From Methylobacter sp. (GTDB lineage Bacteria; Pseudomonadota; Gammaproteobacteria; Methylococcales; Methylomonadaceae): DNA of 64,000 nucleotides. A program made the position numbers and the translations under genes. The stretch is taken from NCBI GenBank assembly GCA_026399025.1, contig JAPLRU010000116.1, forward strand, positions 1-64,000. The letters run 5' to 3'. The notes beneath the pieces were generated by a model. The model saw only the letters and a list, made by a program, of their open reading frames with translations, was not told the origin of the DNA and did no database searches. Positions 52,467 to 61,921 of this stretch are shown here, piece by piece. The stretch's first letter is position 1; every line of letters begins with the position of its first letter.

Positions 52467-53822
52467 ATGGACAGACCTCAACCCGTAAGTTTCGGCACGG
52501 CTTTTATTTTCTGGCTCAAACTCGGTTTTATCAGTTTCGGCGGCCCTGCCGGGCAAATCGCGATCATGCATCAGGAATTGGTCGAGCGGCGGCGCTGGAT
52601 TTCGGAAAGGCGTTTTTTGCATGCGCTGAATTACTGCATGTTATTGCCGGGCCCCGAGGCGCAACAGCTTGCGGTTTATCTAGGTTGGCTGATGCATCGC
52701 AGTTGGGGCGGCGTAGTCGCCGGGCTGTTGTTTGTGCTGCCGTCGCTGTTTTTGTTGATCCTGCTAAGCTGGATCTACCTGAGTTTCGGGCAGGTTCCGG
52801 CGGTGGCCGGAGTGCTTTACGGCATTAAGCCCGCAGTTACCGCTATCGTGTTATTTGCGGCGCATCGCATCGGCTCGAGGGCGTTAAAGAACGGCTTGCT
52901 GTGGACTTTAGCGGCGCTGGCTTTTCTCGCTATTTTTGTATTGCATGCGCCGTTTCCGGTGATCGTGTTGATTGCGGCCTGTTTGGGAATCGTGGGCGGA
53001 CGTATCGCTCCCGACAAATTTGCTGTCGGCGGCGGGCATGGCGCGGCGAAACAAAGTTACGGCCCCGCATTGATCGATGACGATACGCCGGTTCCCGATC
53101 ATGCCCGGTTCAGTTGGCCGCACTTGCTTAAAATCGTAGCGGTGGGATTGATTTTGTGGGGCGGGGCGATAGGCTGGTTGTGCGGACACTACGGCTGGAA
53201 CGGTACGCTGACGCAGATAGGCTGGTTTTTTACCAAGGCAGCGCTGCTGACTTTCGGCGGCGCTTATGCGGTACTGCCTTATGTCTATCAAGGCGCCGTG
53301 GAACATTATCATTGGTTGAGCGCCACGCAAATGATCGATGGTTTGGCGCTAGGAGAAACCACGCCCGGTCCGCTGATCATGATCGTCACCTTTGTCGGCT
53401 TTTTGGGTGGCTGGAGCCAATTGCCGTTCGGACCGGATGCGTTGTTAACGGCCGGAACGGTCGCGGCGGTCATAGCGACATATTTTACCTTTTTGCCCAG
53501 TTTTTTGTTTATTCTGGCGGGCGGCCCTCTGGTGGAATCGACCCACGGCAATTTAAAATTTACCGCGCCGCTGTCGGCTATAACAGCTGCGGTGGTGGGC
53601 GTGATTCTGAACCTGGCGGTGTTTTTTGCATGGCATGTATTCTGGCCGCAAGGTTTCACCGGTCATTTTGACGGCATTGCCGCATTGATCGGAGCTGGCG
53701 CTTTGTTGACCTTGTTTCGTTACAAGGGGGGAGTTATTCCTGTCATCGTCGCTTGCGGTGTGGCGGGTTTTTTGTTTACCTTCATCAAAGCCTGGTTAAC
53801 CCAGGAGGGATTTATGTTATGA
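52467..53822 (+). CDS. chrA: Chromate efflux transporter ChrA
   Basis: FWLKLGFISFGGPAGQIAIMHQELVERRRWISERRFLHALNYCMLLPGPEAQQLAVYLGWL; two CHR halves. Confidence 0.96.
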   Translation: MDRPQPVSFGTAFIFWLKLGFISFGGPAGQIAIMHQELVERRRWISERRFLHALNYCMLLPGPEAQQLAVYLGWLMHRSWGGVVAGLLFVLPSLFLLILLSWIYLSFGQVPAVAGVLYGIKPAVTAIVLFAAHRIGSRALKNGLLWTLAALAFLAIFVLHAPFPVIVLIAACLGIVGGRIAPDKFAVGGGHGAAKQSYGPALIDDDTPVPDHARFSWPHLLKIVAVGLILWGGAIGWLCGHYGWNGTLTQIGWFFTKAALLTFGGAYAVLPYVYQGAVEHYHWLSATQMIDGLALGETTPGPLIMIVTFVGFLGGWSQLPFGPDALLTAGTVAAVIATYFTFLPSFLFILAGGPLVESTHGNLKFTAPLSAITAAVVGVILNLAVFFAWHVFWPQGFTGHFDGIAALIGAGALLTLFRYKGGVIPVIVACGVAGFLFTFIKAWLTQEGFML

Positions 53823-54715
53823 ATAAAATGTGTCTGGCTCAGGTTTTAGTCTTATGGCTGTCCTCTTTGCTTAGCGATGTAAGCGCCGCCGAGCATGCGA
53901 CGACGCCGGATACCGCCAAGATAGAGCAATTGACCGGTGCAAAAGGCAAGCTTGATGCTGCCGAGAATGTCTTTAAAGTCACCGTTCCGCGCAACGACCT
54001 TACTGTTACGGTAGCCGGAGTCAAAATGACTCCGGCTACCGGCTTTACCTCATGGGCCGCTTTTACTCCGGCAGGGGATAAGACCATGATCATGGGCGAC
54101 ATGGTCTTACAGGAAGACCAGATCAATCCGGTGATGAGCACTGCATTGGAAAACGGCATTGAGGTAACGGCGTTGCATAACCATTTCCTGTGGGATACGC
54201 CGAAAATTATGTTCATGCACATCGGCGGTTCCGGCGATATGGAAAAACTGGCAACGGGCGTCGGCAAAGTCTTTGCCAAAATCAAAGAAACCGGCAATGT
54301 TAAACAGCTTAAACGCATAGCGTTTGACGCCGGAAAGACTTCGCTCGATCCTAAGCCCATCGAAGCGATTATCGCTGCGCCTGTGGAAAAGACCGGCGAA
54401 GTGTATAAAGTGACTCTGGGCCGAACCACGCAAATGGATGGTCATACTATGGGCAAGATTATGGGCGTGAATACCTGGGCGGTCTTTGCCGGCAGCGATA
54501 ACAAGGCGATTGTCGAAGGTGATTTTGCGGTGCTGGAGTCCGAACTCCAAGGCGTGCTAAAAGCCCTGCGCGCTGCCGATGTCGCCATTACCTCGATTCA
54601 CAACCACATGGTCGGCGAATCGCCGAGGATTGTGTTCCTGCATTACTGGGGCGCGGGCACTGTCAGCGATCTGGCCAAGGCGATCAAAGCCGCGATAGAT
54701 GCTCAATCAGAATAA
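53819..54715 (+). CDS. DUF1259 (LppY/LpqO-like) exported protein with two repeats
   Basis: Signal peptide; two copies of the ALHNHFLWDTPKIMFMHIGG / SIHNHMVGESPRIVFLHYWG motif; ATGA overlap with chrA. Confidence 0.88.
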   Translation: MNKMCLAQVLVLWLSSLLSDVSAAEHATTPDTAKIEQLTGAKGKLDAAENVFKVTVPRNDLTVTVAGVKMTPATGFTSWAAFTPAGDKTMIMGDMVLQEDQINPVMSTALENGIEVTALHNHFLWDTPKIMFMHIGGSGDMEKLATGVGKVFAKIKETGNVKQLKRIAFDAGKTSLDPKPIEAIIAAPVEKTGEVYKVTLGRTTQMDGHTMGKIMGVNTWAVFAGSDNKAIVEGDFAVLESELQGVLKALRAADVAITSIHNHMVGESPRIVFLHYWGAGTVSDLAKAIKAAIDAQSE

Positions 54716-54883
54716 ATCTTTGCTATGGAGAGTCTTAAGGCTATCATTACCGGCTTCGCGTTTACGGCACAGCTGAACCGGCGCATCGTCGGACCGCGGC
54801 CGGTAACGGCGTCGATTCCGTGTCATCACTATTTAACAAAAAACTCTGCATTCAAAACAAGAGTTTCTTACACCTTGCAAGCA

Positions 54884-55630
54884 ATGAATTTAAGCAAAAT
54901 ATACGGCATACATTCGGTACAGTCGGCTTTGGATTATTCTCCCAAAAAGATTAATAAGGCCTGGATCGACAGTCAAAGACAAGACAAACGCTTGACCCAA
55001 CTGGTCGGGGATTTATTGGACTTGGGCATAGAGCCGGAAAAAACCGACCGAAAAAAACTGGATCGTTTCGCCGAAGGCAATAATCATCAGGGCATCGTTA
55101 TCGAAGTCGAAATGCCCGGCGAATTATCGGAAAGCCGGCTCAAGGACGCCGTGTTAACGCTGTCGGGAACGCCTTTATTTCTGGTCTTGGATAACGTCCA
55201 GGACCCGCATAATTTCGGCGCCTGTCTTAGAACCGCCGACGCGACCGGCGTACACGGCGTGATTATTACCAAAGACAATGCCACCGGCATTACCCCCACG
55301 GTCTGCAAAGTAGCCAGCGGCGCTGCCGAAACGGTGCCGGTTTATCAGGTGACTAATTTATCCAGAACCTTGCGCTGGCTCAAAGATCAGGGCATCTGGG
55401 TCATCGGCGCAGCGGGCGAAGCCGCGCAGACCGCCTATCAAACCGATTTCACGGTGCCGTTGGCGGTGGTTGTGGGCGCCGAGGGCAAGGGTTTGAGACG
55501 CTTGACCAAAGAACAGTGCGATGTCTTGGTTAAGCTGCCGATGCTGGGCCAAGTGGAAAGTCTTAATCTGTCGGTTGCAACCGGCGTACTGCTTTATGAA
55601 ACCGTAAGACAACGATCACTTGCCGGTTGA
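54884..55630 (+). CDS. rlmB: 23S rRNA (guanosine-2'-O-)-methyltransferase RlmB-like (SpoU family)
   Basis: IYGIHSVQSAL, FLVLDNVQDPHNFGACLRTADATGVHGVII, VVGAEGKGLRRLTKEQCD, LGQVESLNLSVATGVLLYE. Confidence 0.93.
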   Translation: MNLSKIYGIHSVQSALDYSPKKINKAWIDSQRQDKRLTQLVGDLLDLGIEPEKTDRKKLDRFAEGNNHQGIVIEVEMPGELSESRLKDAVLTLSGTPLFLVLDNVQDPHNFGACLRTADATGVHGVIITKDNATGITPTVCKVASGAAETVPVYQVTNLSRTLRWLKDQGIWVIGAAGEAAQTAYQTDFTVPLAVVVGAEGKGLRRLTKEQCDVLVKLPMLGQVESLNLSVATGVLLYETVRQRSLAG

Positions 55631-55644
55631 GTTACCTTTAAATA

Positions 55645-56268
55645 ATGCAAACACCATCGACACATTCTTTTGAAGGCGCCGGTTTAAGCTGTATTCGCGA
55701 TGACCGGGTGCTGTTTGAACAACTGGCCTTTACTTTGGTTTCCGGACAGGTTTTATTGCTGGAAGGCAAAAACGGCAGCGGTAAGACGTCGTTATTGCGT
55801 ATTTTATGCGGCTTCCGGGAAGCCGATGCCGGCACCATTCGCTGGTGCAACGACGCGATAAAAGACAGCCGCTTTTATGCCGAGATGGCTTATGTCGGCC
55901 ATTTGGACGGCATTAAAAAAGAACTGACGGTCTTGGAAAACTTGAAAATGGCCTTGGCCTTAAGCGACTCCGGGCACTACTCCATTGATGAGGCCTTAAC
56001 CAAAGTTCATTTAACGGGCTATGACGATGTCCTCGTCCAGACCTTATCGGCGGGCCAAAAAAGACGCTTGTCGTTAGCCCGATTGCTGATGACCGGAAAT
56101 GTGTTGTGGATTCTGGATGAACCCTTCACCTCGTTGGACAAGCAAGGCATCGCCCTGATCGAAACTTTAATGAGCGAACATTGCGCTAACGGCGGCATGA
56201 TTGTGCTCACTTCACACCATGACATCGACTTGCCTGAGGTCGATGTCCAGCGTATCAATTTATCTTGA
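55645..56268 (+). CDS. ccmA: Heme exporter ATP-binding protein CcmA
   Basis: LLEGKNGSGKTSLLRILCGF, LSAGQKRRLSLARLL, WILDEPFTSLD. Confidence 0.96.
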   Translation: MQTPSTHSFEGAGLSCIRDDRVLFEQLAFTLVSGQVLLLEGKNGSGKTSLLRILCGFREADAGTIRWCNDAIKDSRFYAEMAYVGHLDGIKKELTVLENLKMALALSDSGHYSIDEALTKVHLTGYDDVLVQTLSAGQKRRLSLARLLMTGNVLWILDEPFTSLDKQGIALIETLMSEHCANGGMIVLTSHHDIDLPEVDVQRINLS

Positions 56269-56954
56269 TGTCTTTATCCCGTGCATTTTTTGCCGTTATT
56301 CGGCGCGATTTGATTTTGGCTTTGCGGCGTCGTTCGGAAATAGCCAATCCCTTGTTGTTTTTTATCCTGGTGATAACCCTGTTCCCTTTGGGCATCGGTG
56401 CGCAACCGCATTTACTGCAAGCCATCGCGCCGGGCATTATCTGGGTTTCGGCGTTACTGGCGGCGATGCTGTCTTTGGACAGCCTGTTCCGTTCGGATTT
56501 TGACGACGGCTCATTGGAGCAGATGATCTTAAGCCCGCATCCGACCTCGGTATTGGTGTTGGGCAAAATCATCGCGCACTGGTTAGTCACCGGCTTGCCG
56601 CTGTTGATTGTCGCGCCCTTATTGGCGGTTTTTTTAGGCATGCCCAATCATTCGTTGGGCATTTTATTGCTAACTTTGCTGCTGGGAACGCCGGTATTAA
56701 GTTTAATCGGGGCGATTGGCGTTGCCTTGACGGTGGGCTTGCGCCGGGGCGGCATGATTTTGTCGCTGCTGGTGTTGCCGTTGTATGTGCCGGTGTTGAT
56801 TTTCGCCGGTAATGCGGTGCAAATGGCCGACAGCGGCTTGCCGGTCGATGCGCAAATCAATATTTTGATTGCCATTTTATTGCTGGCTTTGGCGCTGGCG
56901 CCGCTGCCCGTAGCCGCAGCATTAAAAATGAGTATGTGTGATAATATCTCGTAA
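56265..56954 (+). CDS. ccmB: Heme exporter protein CcmB
   Basis: FFAVIRRDLILALRRRSEIANPLLFFILVITLFPLGIG. Confidence 0.96.
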   Translation: MMSLSRAFFAVIRRDLILALRRRSEIANPLLFFILVITLFPLGIGAQPHLLQAIAPGIIWVSALLAAMLSLDSLFRSDFDDGSLEQMILSPHPTSVLVLGKIIAHWLVTGLPLLIVAPLLAVFLGMPNHSLGILLLTLLLGTPVLSLIGAIGVALTVGLRRGGMILSLLVLPLYVPVLIFAGNAVQMADSGLPVDAQINILIAILLLALALAPLPVAAALKMSMCDNIS

Positions 56955-56991
56955 AATAATCGATCATATTACCGAACAGGAATAAAGAATC

Positions 56992-57885
56992 ATGGAATCC
57001 GCTAAATATTTATCTGTTTTTACACCGGCCACTCCGCAACAACGAAAAGAAAATTTCGATAATTACTGGGAGTTTACCCAACAACATGGCGGAGAACTCC
57101 TGGAAGACGAAAAGAATTTAGCCAAGAAACGCGATCGACTGAAACATTTTCAGGATAACCCGGTTCAATTGCGTAAGCCGCTGGCCGACCCGGAAGCTTT
57201 TTACCGTAATTATATCGAAATGAAAGACGATCCTAAGTCATTGGATCGCATGACGTTGATGCTGACCGGCATCTACAAATTTGCCCGGCATGAATGGGTG
57301 GGCATTAAAGGCGCGTGGGATGCGGTGCCCGACATGGCTCATTCGCATAGCGTGGAAGATAAAATCAGCCGCGTGCATTTGGCCGAAGAATTCTGCCATG
57401 TGCGTCTGTTCGATGAAATGCTTAAAACCTGCGGCTTGGATAAAGTGGAATGGGTGCCGTTAGGGCCGATCAAAGAAAAAATCTACGAGCAGTTTCCTAA
57501 ATTACCCGGCTTTTTAATGGACACGCCTGCGTTCGTTACCGAACTGATGGGGGTGACTTTTTATTGTCACTTACATCGTTTGTTCGATGACGTGCTGGCC
57601 GATGAACCGGAAGTGCGCGAACGCTTAAAAGAATTGCTCGATGAAATTACCATTGACGAAGTGGCGCATGTCGGACAGCGCAGAAATTTTGTCGGCCCGA
57701 TCGGCATGAAAGTTTCAAAGTGGCTGGTCAGGCCTTTTTATACGATGTTCTTTAATGATATTCCCGAAGTCGGGCACTTGTTCGACGTTGAGCAAATGAT
57801 TAAAGACGGCGTCGCTTTCGATTTTAATGAATTGCCCGACTATATGATTGAACGCAGTTGGATTCCTTCCTACTGCAAAGCCTAA
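56992..57885 (+). CDS. Ferritin-like putative di-iron protein within the ccm operon
   Basis: Two ExxH-type motifs, HLAEEFCHVRLFDEM and EITIDEVAHVGQRRNF, in a helical protein; located between ccmB and ccmC. Confidence 0.65.
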   Translation: MESAKYLSVFTPATPQQRKENFDNYWEFTQQHGGELLEDEKNLAKKRDRLKHFQDNPVQLRKPLADPEAFYRNYIEMKDDPKSLDRMTLMLTGIYKFARHEWVGIKGAWDAVPDMAHSHSVEDKISRVHLAEEFCHVRLFDEMLKTCGLDKVEWVPLGPIKEKIYEQFPKLPGFLMDTPAFVTELMGVTFYCHLHRLFDDVLADEPEVRERLKELLDEITIDEVAHVGQRRNFVGPIGMKVSKWLVRPFYTMFFNDIPEVGHLFDVEQMIKDGVAFDFNELPDYMIERSWIPSYCKA

Positions 57886-57918
57886 AACAGAATGTCCTTG
57901 TATCTTTCTTGATTTACT

Positions 57919-58680
57919 ATGTTTTTGATTCCCGATCCTGTAGTCCGATTCTTTCATCGTATGGCGTCCCCGCCGCATTTTTATGCGCTTACCGAGCGTT
58001 TAATGCCGTGGCTGGTGGTTATTTTTCTGTTGCTGACAGCTGCGGGTCTATACGGAGGCTTGTATCTCGCGCCTTCGGATTATCAGCAGGGCGATAGCTA
58101 TCGCATTATCTATATCCATGTGCCCAGCGCCTGGATGTCCTTATTTATTTACGTGGTCATGGCGGTTGCGGGCGCGATAGGCCTTGTTTGGCGGATCAAA
58201 CTGGCGGAAATCGTGGCTATCAGCAGCGCACCGGTCGGCGCCAGTTTTACCTTTATCGCATTGGTGACCGGTTCCTTATGGGGCAAACCGATGTGGGGAA
58301 CCTGGTGGGTCTGGGATGCGCGCTTAACATCCGAATTGATATTGCTGTTTTTGTATCTCGGCGTGATCGGGCTTTACGGCGCAATCGACGATAAGCGCAC
58401 CGCGTCCAGGGCCGTGGCTATTTTAGCCTTGGTCGGCGTGGTCAATATCCCGATTATTCATTACTCGGTCGAGTGGTGGAATACGCTGCATCAAGGGCCA
58501 ACGGTCACCAAAATGGATAAGCCGTCCATCCATGTCAGTATGTTGATACCGCTGTTACTGATGGCTTTATCGTTCAAGTTTTATTATTTGATCGCGCTGT
58601 TGCAACGGGCGCGTACCGAATTATTGTTGCGCGAACGCAATGCGCAATGGGTTAAAAATATGATCTCGGAAGCTAAATAA
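57919..58680 (+). CDS. ccmC: Heme exporter protein CcmC
   Basis: IIYIHVPSAWMSLFIYV, KPMWGTWWVWDARLTSELILLFLYLG (WWD motif), HYSVEWWNTLHQG. Confidence 0.97.
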   Translation: MFLIPDPVVRFFHRMASPPHFYALTERLMPWLVVIFLLLTAAGLYGGLYLAPSDYQQGDSYRIIYIHVPSAWMSLFIYVVMAVAGAIGLVWRIKLAEIVAISSAPVGASFTFIALVTGSLWGKPMWGTWWVWDARLTSELILLFLYLGVIGLYGAIDDKRTASRAVAILALVGVVNIPIIHYSVEWWNTLHQGPTVTKMDKPSIHVSMLIPLLLMALSFKFYYLIALLQRARTELLLRERNAQWVKNMISEAK

Positions 58681-58838
58681 TGACGATGCAGGAATTTTTC
58701 GCGATGGGCGGCTATGCCTTTTATGTCTGGACTTCTTACGGTCTGACTTTGATCGTGTTGTTGGCCAATATTATTATCCCAGTGGCGCAACGCAGACAGT
58801 TCTTACGTTCCTTGGCGCTCAAGCAAAAACGGCACTAA
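58680..58838 (+). CDS. ccmD: Heme exporter protein CcmD (52 aa; missing from ORF track)
   Basis: MTMQEFFAMGGYAFYVWTSYGLTLIVLLANIIIPVAQRRQFLRSLALKQKRH*; TAATG overlap with ccmC, just before ccmE. Confidence 0.95.
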   Translation: MTMQEFFAMGGYAFYVWTSYGLTLIVLLANIIIPVAQRRQFLRSLALKQKRH

Positions 58839-58841
58839 TTC

Positions 58842-59309
58842 ATGAAACCAGCTAGAAAACAGCGCTTAATGTTGATCGGGCTGATGGTGCTCGGCGCAGG
58901 TTTAGCTACAGCGTTCGCGCTTAAGTCGTTTAATGAAAATTTGATGTATTTTTTTTCGACGACCGATGTGGTGGAAGGCAAAGCGCCCAAAGATACTTTA
59001 TTCCGTCTGGGCGGCATGGTGATTAAAGGTTCCGTGGAAAGGCCGAATGACGGCATGACGGTGCGCTTTAAACTGACCGATTTCAGCAAGGATGTGACGG
59101 TTGAGTACACCGGCATTCTGCCGGACTTGTTCCGGGAAGGCCAAGGTATCGTTGCACACGGCAAGTTAAATGAACAGGGCGTGTTTATTGCCGAAGAAGT
59201 ATTGGCCAAGCATGATGAAAATTACATGCCGCCGGAAGTGAAAGACAGTTTGAAAAAACAGCCGGCGTCCGTTGAAGGGTCGAAGTCATCGGTAACAATC
59301 GGAGAATAA
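58842..59309 (+). CDS. ccmE: Cytochrome c maturation heme chaperone CcmE
   Basis: RLGGMVIKGSVER, VEYTGILPDLFREGQGIVAHG, AEEVLAKHDENYMPPEV (heme-binding His). Confidence 0.97.
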   Translation: MKPARKQRLMLIGLMVLGAGLATAFALKSFNENLMYFFSTTDVVEGKAPKDTLFRLGGMVIKGSVERPNDGMTVRFKLTDFSKDVTVEYTGILPDLFREGQGIVAHGKLNEQGVFIAEEVLAKHDENYMPPEVKDSLKKQPASVEGSKSSVTIGE

Positions 59310-59311
59310 CT

Positions 59312-59518
59312 ATGCATGCCATTGAGTTTGAAGCGCAAACACATGACGGTGTTGTCCAGATACCGCCACAATTTCAGGATTGGCAAAATAAAACCGTTCA
59401 CGTTATTTTGTTGGAAACGGAAGAAAATCTTACATTAACAAAAAAACCTCAATTTACTGCGGCGGCCCTTAAAACGAGAAACTACCGCTTTGACCGTGAA
59501 CAGGCCAATGAGCGCTAA
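59312..59518 (+). CDS. Antitoxin-like small protein paired with a PIN toxin
   Basis: MHAIEFEAQTHDGVVQIPPQFQDWQNKTVHVILLETEEN (AbrB/DUF-type antitoxin-like start); overlaps the PIN ORF. Confidence 0.65.
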   Translation: MHAIEFEAQTHDGVVQIPPQFQDWQNKTVHVILLETEENLTLTKKPQFTAAALKTRNYRFDREQANER

Positions 59519-59939
59519 TGTATTTTTCGATACTAATGTATTGGTTTACCTGCATTCCATTGATGAACCGGAAAAACAACAGGCGGCGCTAAAGCAAATA
59601 GAAGCAAATAAAAATCGCTGGATTAGTACGCAGGTACTGAGTGAACTGAGTAATATCTTACGTAAAAAGTTTAATCTGGAATATAGCAATATCGTTACTG
59701 TACTTACTGAAATACAAGAATCATTTCAAGTTGTAACCGTTCAACCGCACACAATAAAACATGCCTTGTATCTTGCTCAAACTTATCGTTATTCTTATTA
59801 CGACAGCTTAATTCTTGCGGCTTCCCTAGAAAAAACATGCTGTTTTTTATACTCGGAAGATATGCAGCATCAACAAACCATCGAACAGCAGTTAACTATT
59901 GTTAATCCATTTGAAACTATAGAGCATCAAAAATCATGA
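59508..59939 (+). CDS. PIN-domain (VapC-like) toxin
   Basis: NVFFDTNVLVYLHSIDEPEKQQAAL...STQVLSELSNILRKKF...YSYYDSLILAASLEKTCCFLYSEDMQH. Confidence 0.88.
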   Translation: MSANVFFDTNVLVYLHSIDEPEKQQAALKQIEANKNRWISTQVLSELSNILRKKFNLEYSNIVTVLTEIQESFQVVTVQPHTIKHALYLAQTYRYSYYDSLILAASLEKTCCFLYSEDMQHQQTIEQQLTIVNPFETIEHQKS

Positions 59940-61897
59940 TTGCAGAACTGGGACATTTTTCACTGATTCTGGCTTTATGCATGGCCTTTATTTTAGGATT
60001 GTTGCCGATTATCGGCGCTTCCCGCTCTATTTCCGGCTGGGTCGCCGTGGCAAGACCCGCCGCGTTCGGGCAACTGTTATTCATGGCGGTTTCATACGGC
60101 TGCCTGACTTATGGCTTCTTGACCCATGATTTTTCCATCGCCTATATCGCCGGAAATTCAAACACCGCATTGCCGGTTTTATATTTAATTTCCGGCGTCT
60201 GGGGCGCTCATGAAGGCTCGTTATTGCTTTGGGCGCTGATTTTATCCTGCTGGACCGGCTTGGTTGCATTATTCAGCCGCACTATTCCCGATGCGACCGT
60301 GGCCCGCGTTTTAGGCGTGATGGGCTTGGTCTCTATCGGTTTTATCCTGTTTTTATTACTGACCTCCAACCCGTTTGAACGGCTGTTCCCTGCCCCACTG
60401 GAAGGGCGCGACTTAAATCCGTTGTTGCAAGATCCGGGCTTGGCAATCCATCCGCCGATGCTTTATATGGGCTATGTCGGCTTTTCGGTGGCGTTTGCCT
60501 TTGCCATTGCGGCCTTGCTCGAAGGCCGTCTGGATGCGGCTTGGGCGCGTTGGTCAAGACCCTGGACCAATATTGCCTGGATGTTTTTAACCGTCGGCAT
60601 TGCGTTGGGCAGCTGGTGGGCTTATTACGAACTGGGCTGGGGCGGCTGGTGGTTTTGGGATCCTGTTGAAAACGCCTCATTCATGCCTTGGCTGGTCGGC
60701 ACCGCGCTGATTCATTCGTTGGCCGCGACCGAAAAACGCGGCGTGTTTAAAACTTGGACGGTATTGCTGGCGATTTTTGCCTTTTCGTTAAGCTTGCTCG
60801 GCACATTTCTGGTGCGTTCCGGCGTCTTAACCTCGGTACATGCGTTTGCCAGCGACCCGGCTCGCGGCCTGTTTATATTGGTCTTCCTCGCCGTCGTGGT
60901 CGGCGGTTCTCTGCTTCTATATGCGATAAGAGCGCCTTACGTCAAAAGCAGCGCGACCTTTGAACTGGCGTCCAAAGAGTCGGCGATATTGCTGAATAAC
61001 GTGCTGTTGGTGGTAACGGCTTCGAGTATTTTGTTGGGTACGCTGTATCCGCTGGTCATCGATGCGTTGGGATTGGGCAAGATTTCGGTCGGGCCTCCGT
61101 ATTTTAATGCTGTGTTTATTCCGCTAATGGCGCCACTGGCAATTGCAGTAGGCTTGGGTATGCTGTTGCGGTGGAAAAGGGACAATATCAACGCGATTGC
61201 CTTGCGGGTGCGCTGGATTGTTTTGGCTTGTGTTTCAGGCGGCTTGCTGATTCCGCTGGTCATGCCGTTTTATTCCTGGGGCGCGGTATTGGGTTTAACG
61301 CTGGCGTTGTGGACGATTGCAATTACCGGCATGTCTTTTATTGACCGTATGGGGCCGCAGGGCTTTTCATGGCAACGCTTGCAAACCGTACCGGCCGGTT
61401 TTTACGGCATGACCGTAGCGCATATGGGCATCGCCGTATTTGTGATCGGCATCACCCTGACCTCGGTTTACAGTGTTGAAAAAGATGTGCGCATGATGCC
61501 TGAGGACAAACTGGATATGTCCGGTTATATCTTCGAATTCCACGGCGTCAAACAAACTCAAGGGCCTAATTATATGGCCGAACAGGCGTTTGTCACCGTC
61601 AGTTATGAAGGCAAAGAAGTCGCCAAACTGGAACCGCAAAAACGGGTTTACCGTGTGCAAAAAATGCCCATGACCGAAGCGGCTATCGATGCCGGATTGT
61701 TTCGGGACTTGTTTGTGGCGATAGGCGAACCGCTGGGCGATAAAGGCGCATGGAGTCTGAGAATTTATTACAAGTCGTTTATTCGTTGGATTTGGTTGGG
61801 CGCGCTGTTTATGGCGGCAGGCGGCTTAATCGCGGCTTGCGACAGACGGTATCGACTCAACAAGAAAGCACTCAATGCTTCTGAAACAGTTACTTAA
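59936..61897 (+). CDS. ccmF: Heme lyase CcmF
   Basis: ISGVWGAHEGSLLLWALIL, WWAYYELGWGGWWFWDPVENASFMPWL (WWD), FLVRSGVLTSVHAFASDP. Confidence 0.98.
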   Translation: MIAELGHFSLILALCMAFILGLLPIIGASRSISGWVAVARPAAFGQLLFMAVSYGCLTYGFLTHDFSIAYIAGNSNTALPVLYLISGVWGAHEGSLLLWALILSCWTGLVALFSRTIPDATVARVLGVMGLVSIGFILFLLLTSNPFERLFPAPLEGRDLNPLLQDPGLAIHPPMLYMGYVGFSVAFAFAIAALLEGRLDAAWARWSRPWTNIAWMFLTVGIALGSWWAYYELGWGGWWFWDPVENASFMPWLVGTALIHSLAATEKRGVFKTWTVLLAIFAFSLSLLGTFLVRSGVLTSVHAFASDPARGLFILVFLAVVVGGSLLLYAIRAPYVKSSATFELASKESAILLNNVLLVVTASSILLGTLYPLVIDALGLGKISVGPPYFNAVFIPLMAPLAIAVGLGMLLRWKRDNINAIALRVRWIVLACVSGGLLIPLVMPFYSWGAVLGLTLALWTIAITGMSFIDRMGPQGFSWQRLQTVPAGFYGMTVAHMGIAVFVIGITLTSVYSVEKDVRMMPEDKLDMSGYIFEFHGVKQTQGPNYMAEQAFVTVSYEGKEVAKLEPQKRVYRVQKMPMTEAAIDAGLFRDLFVAIGEPLGDKGAWSLRIYYKSFIRWIWLGALFMAAGGLIAACDRRYRLNKKALNASETVT

Positions 61898-61921
61898 AGA
61901 GCCGCTAATAACACATTCAAT

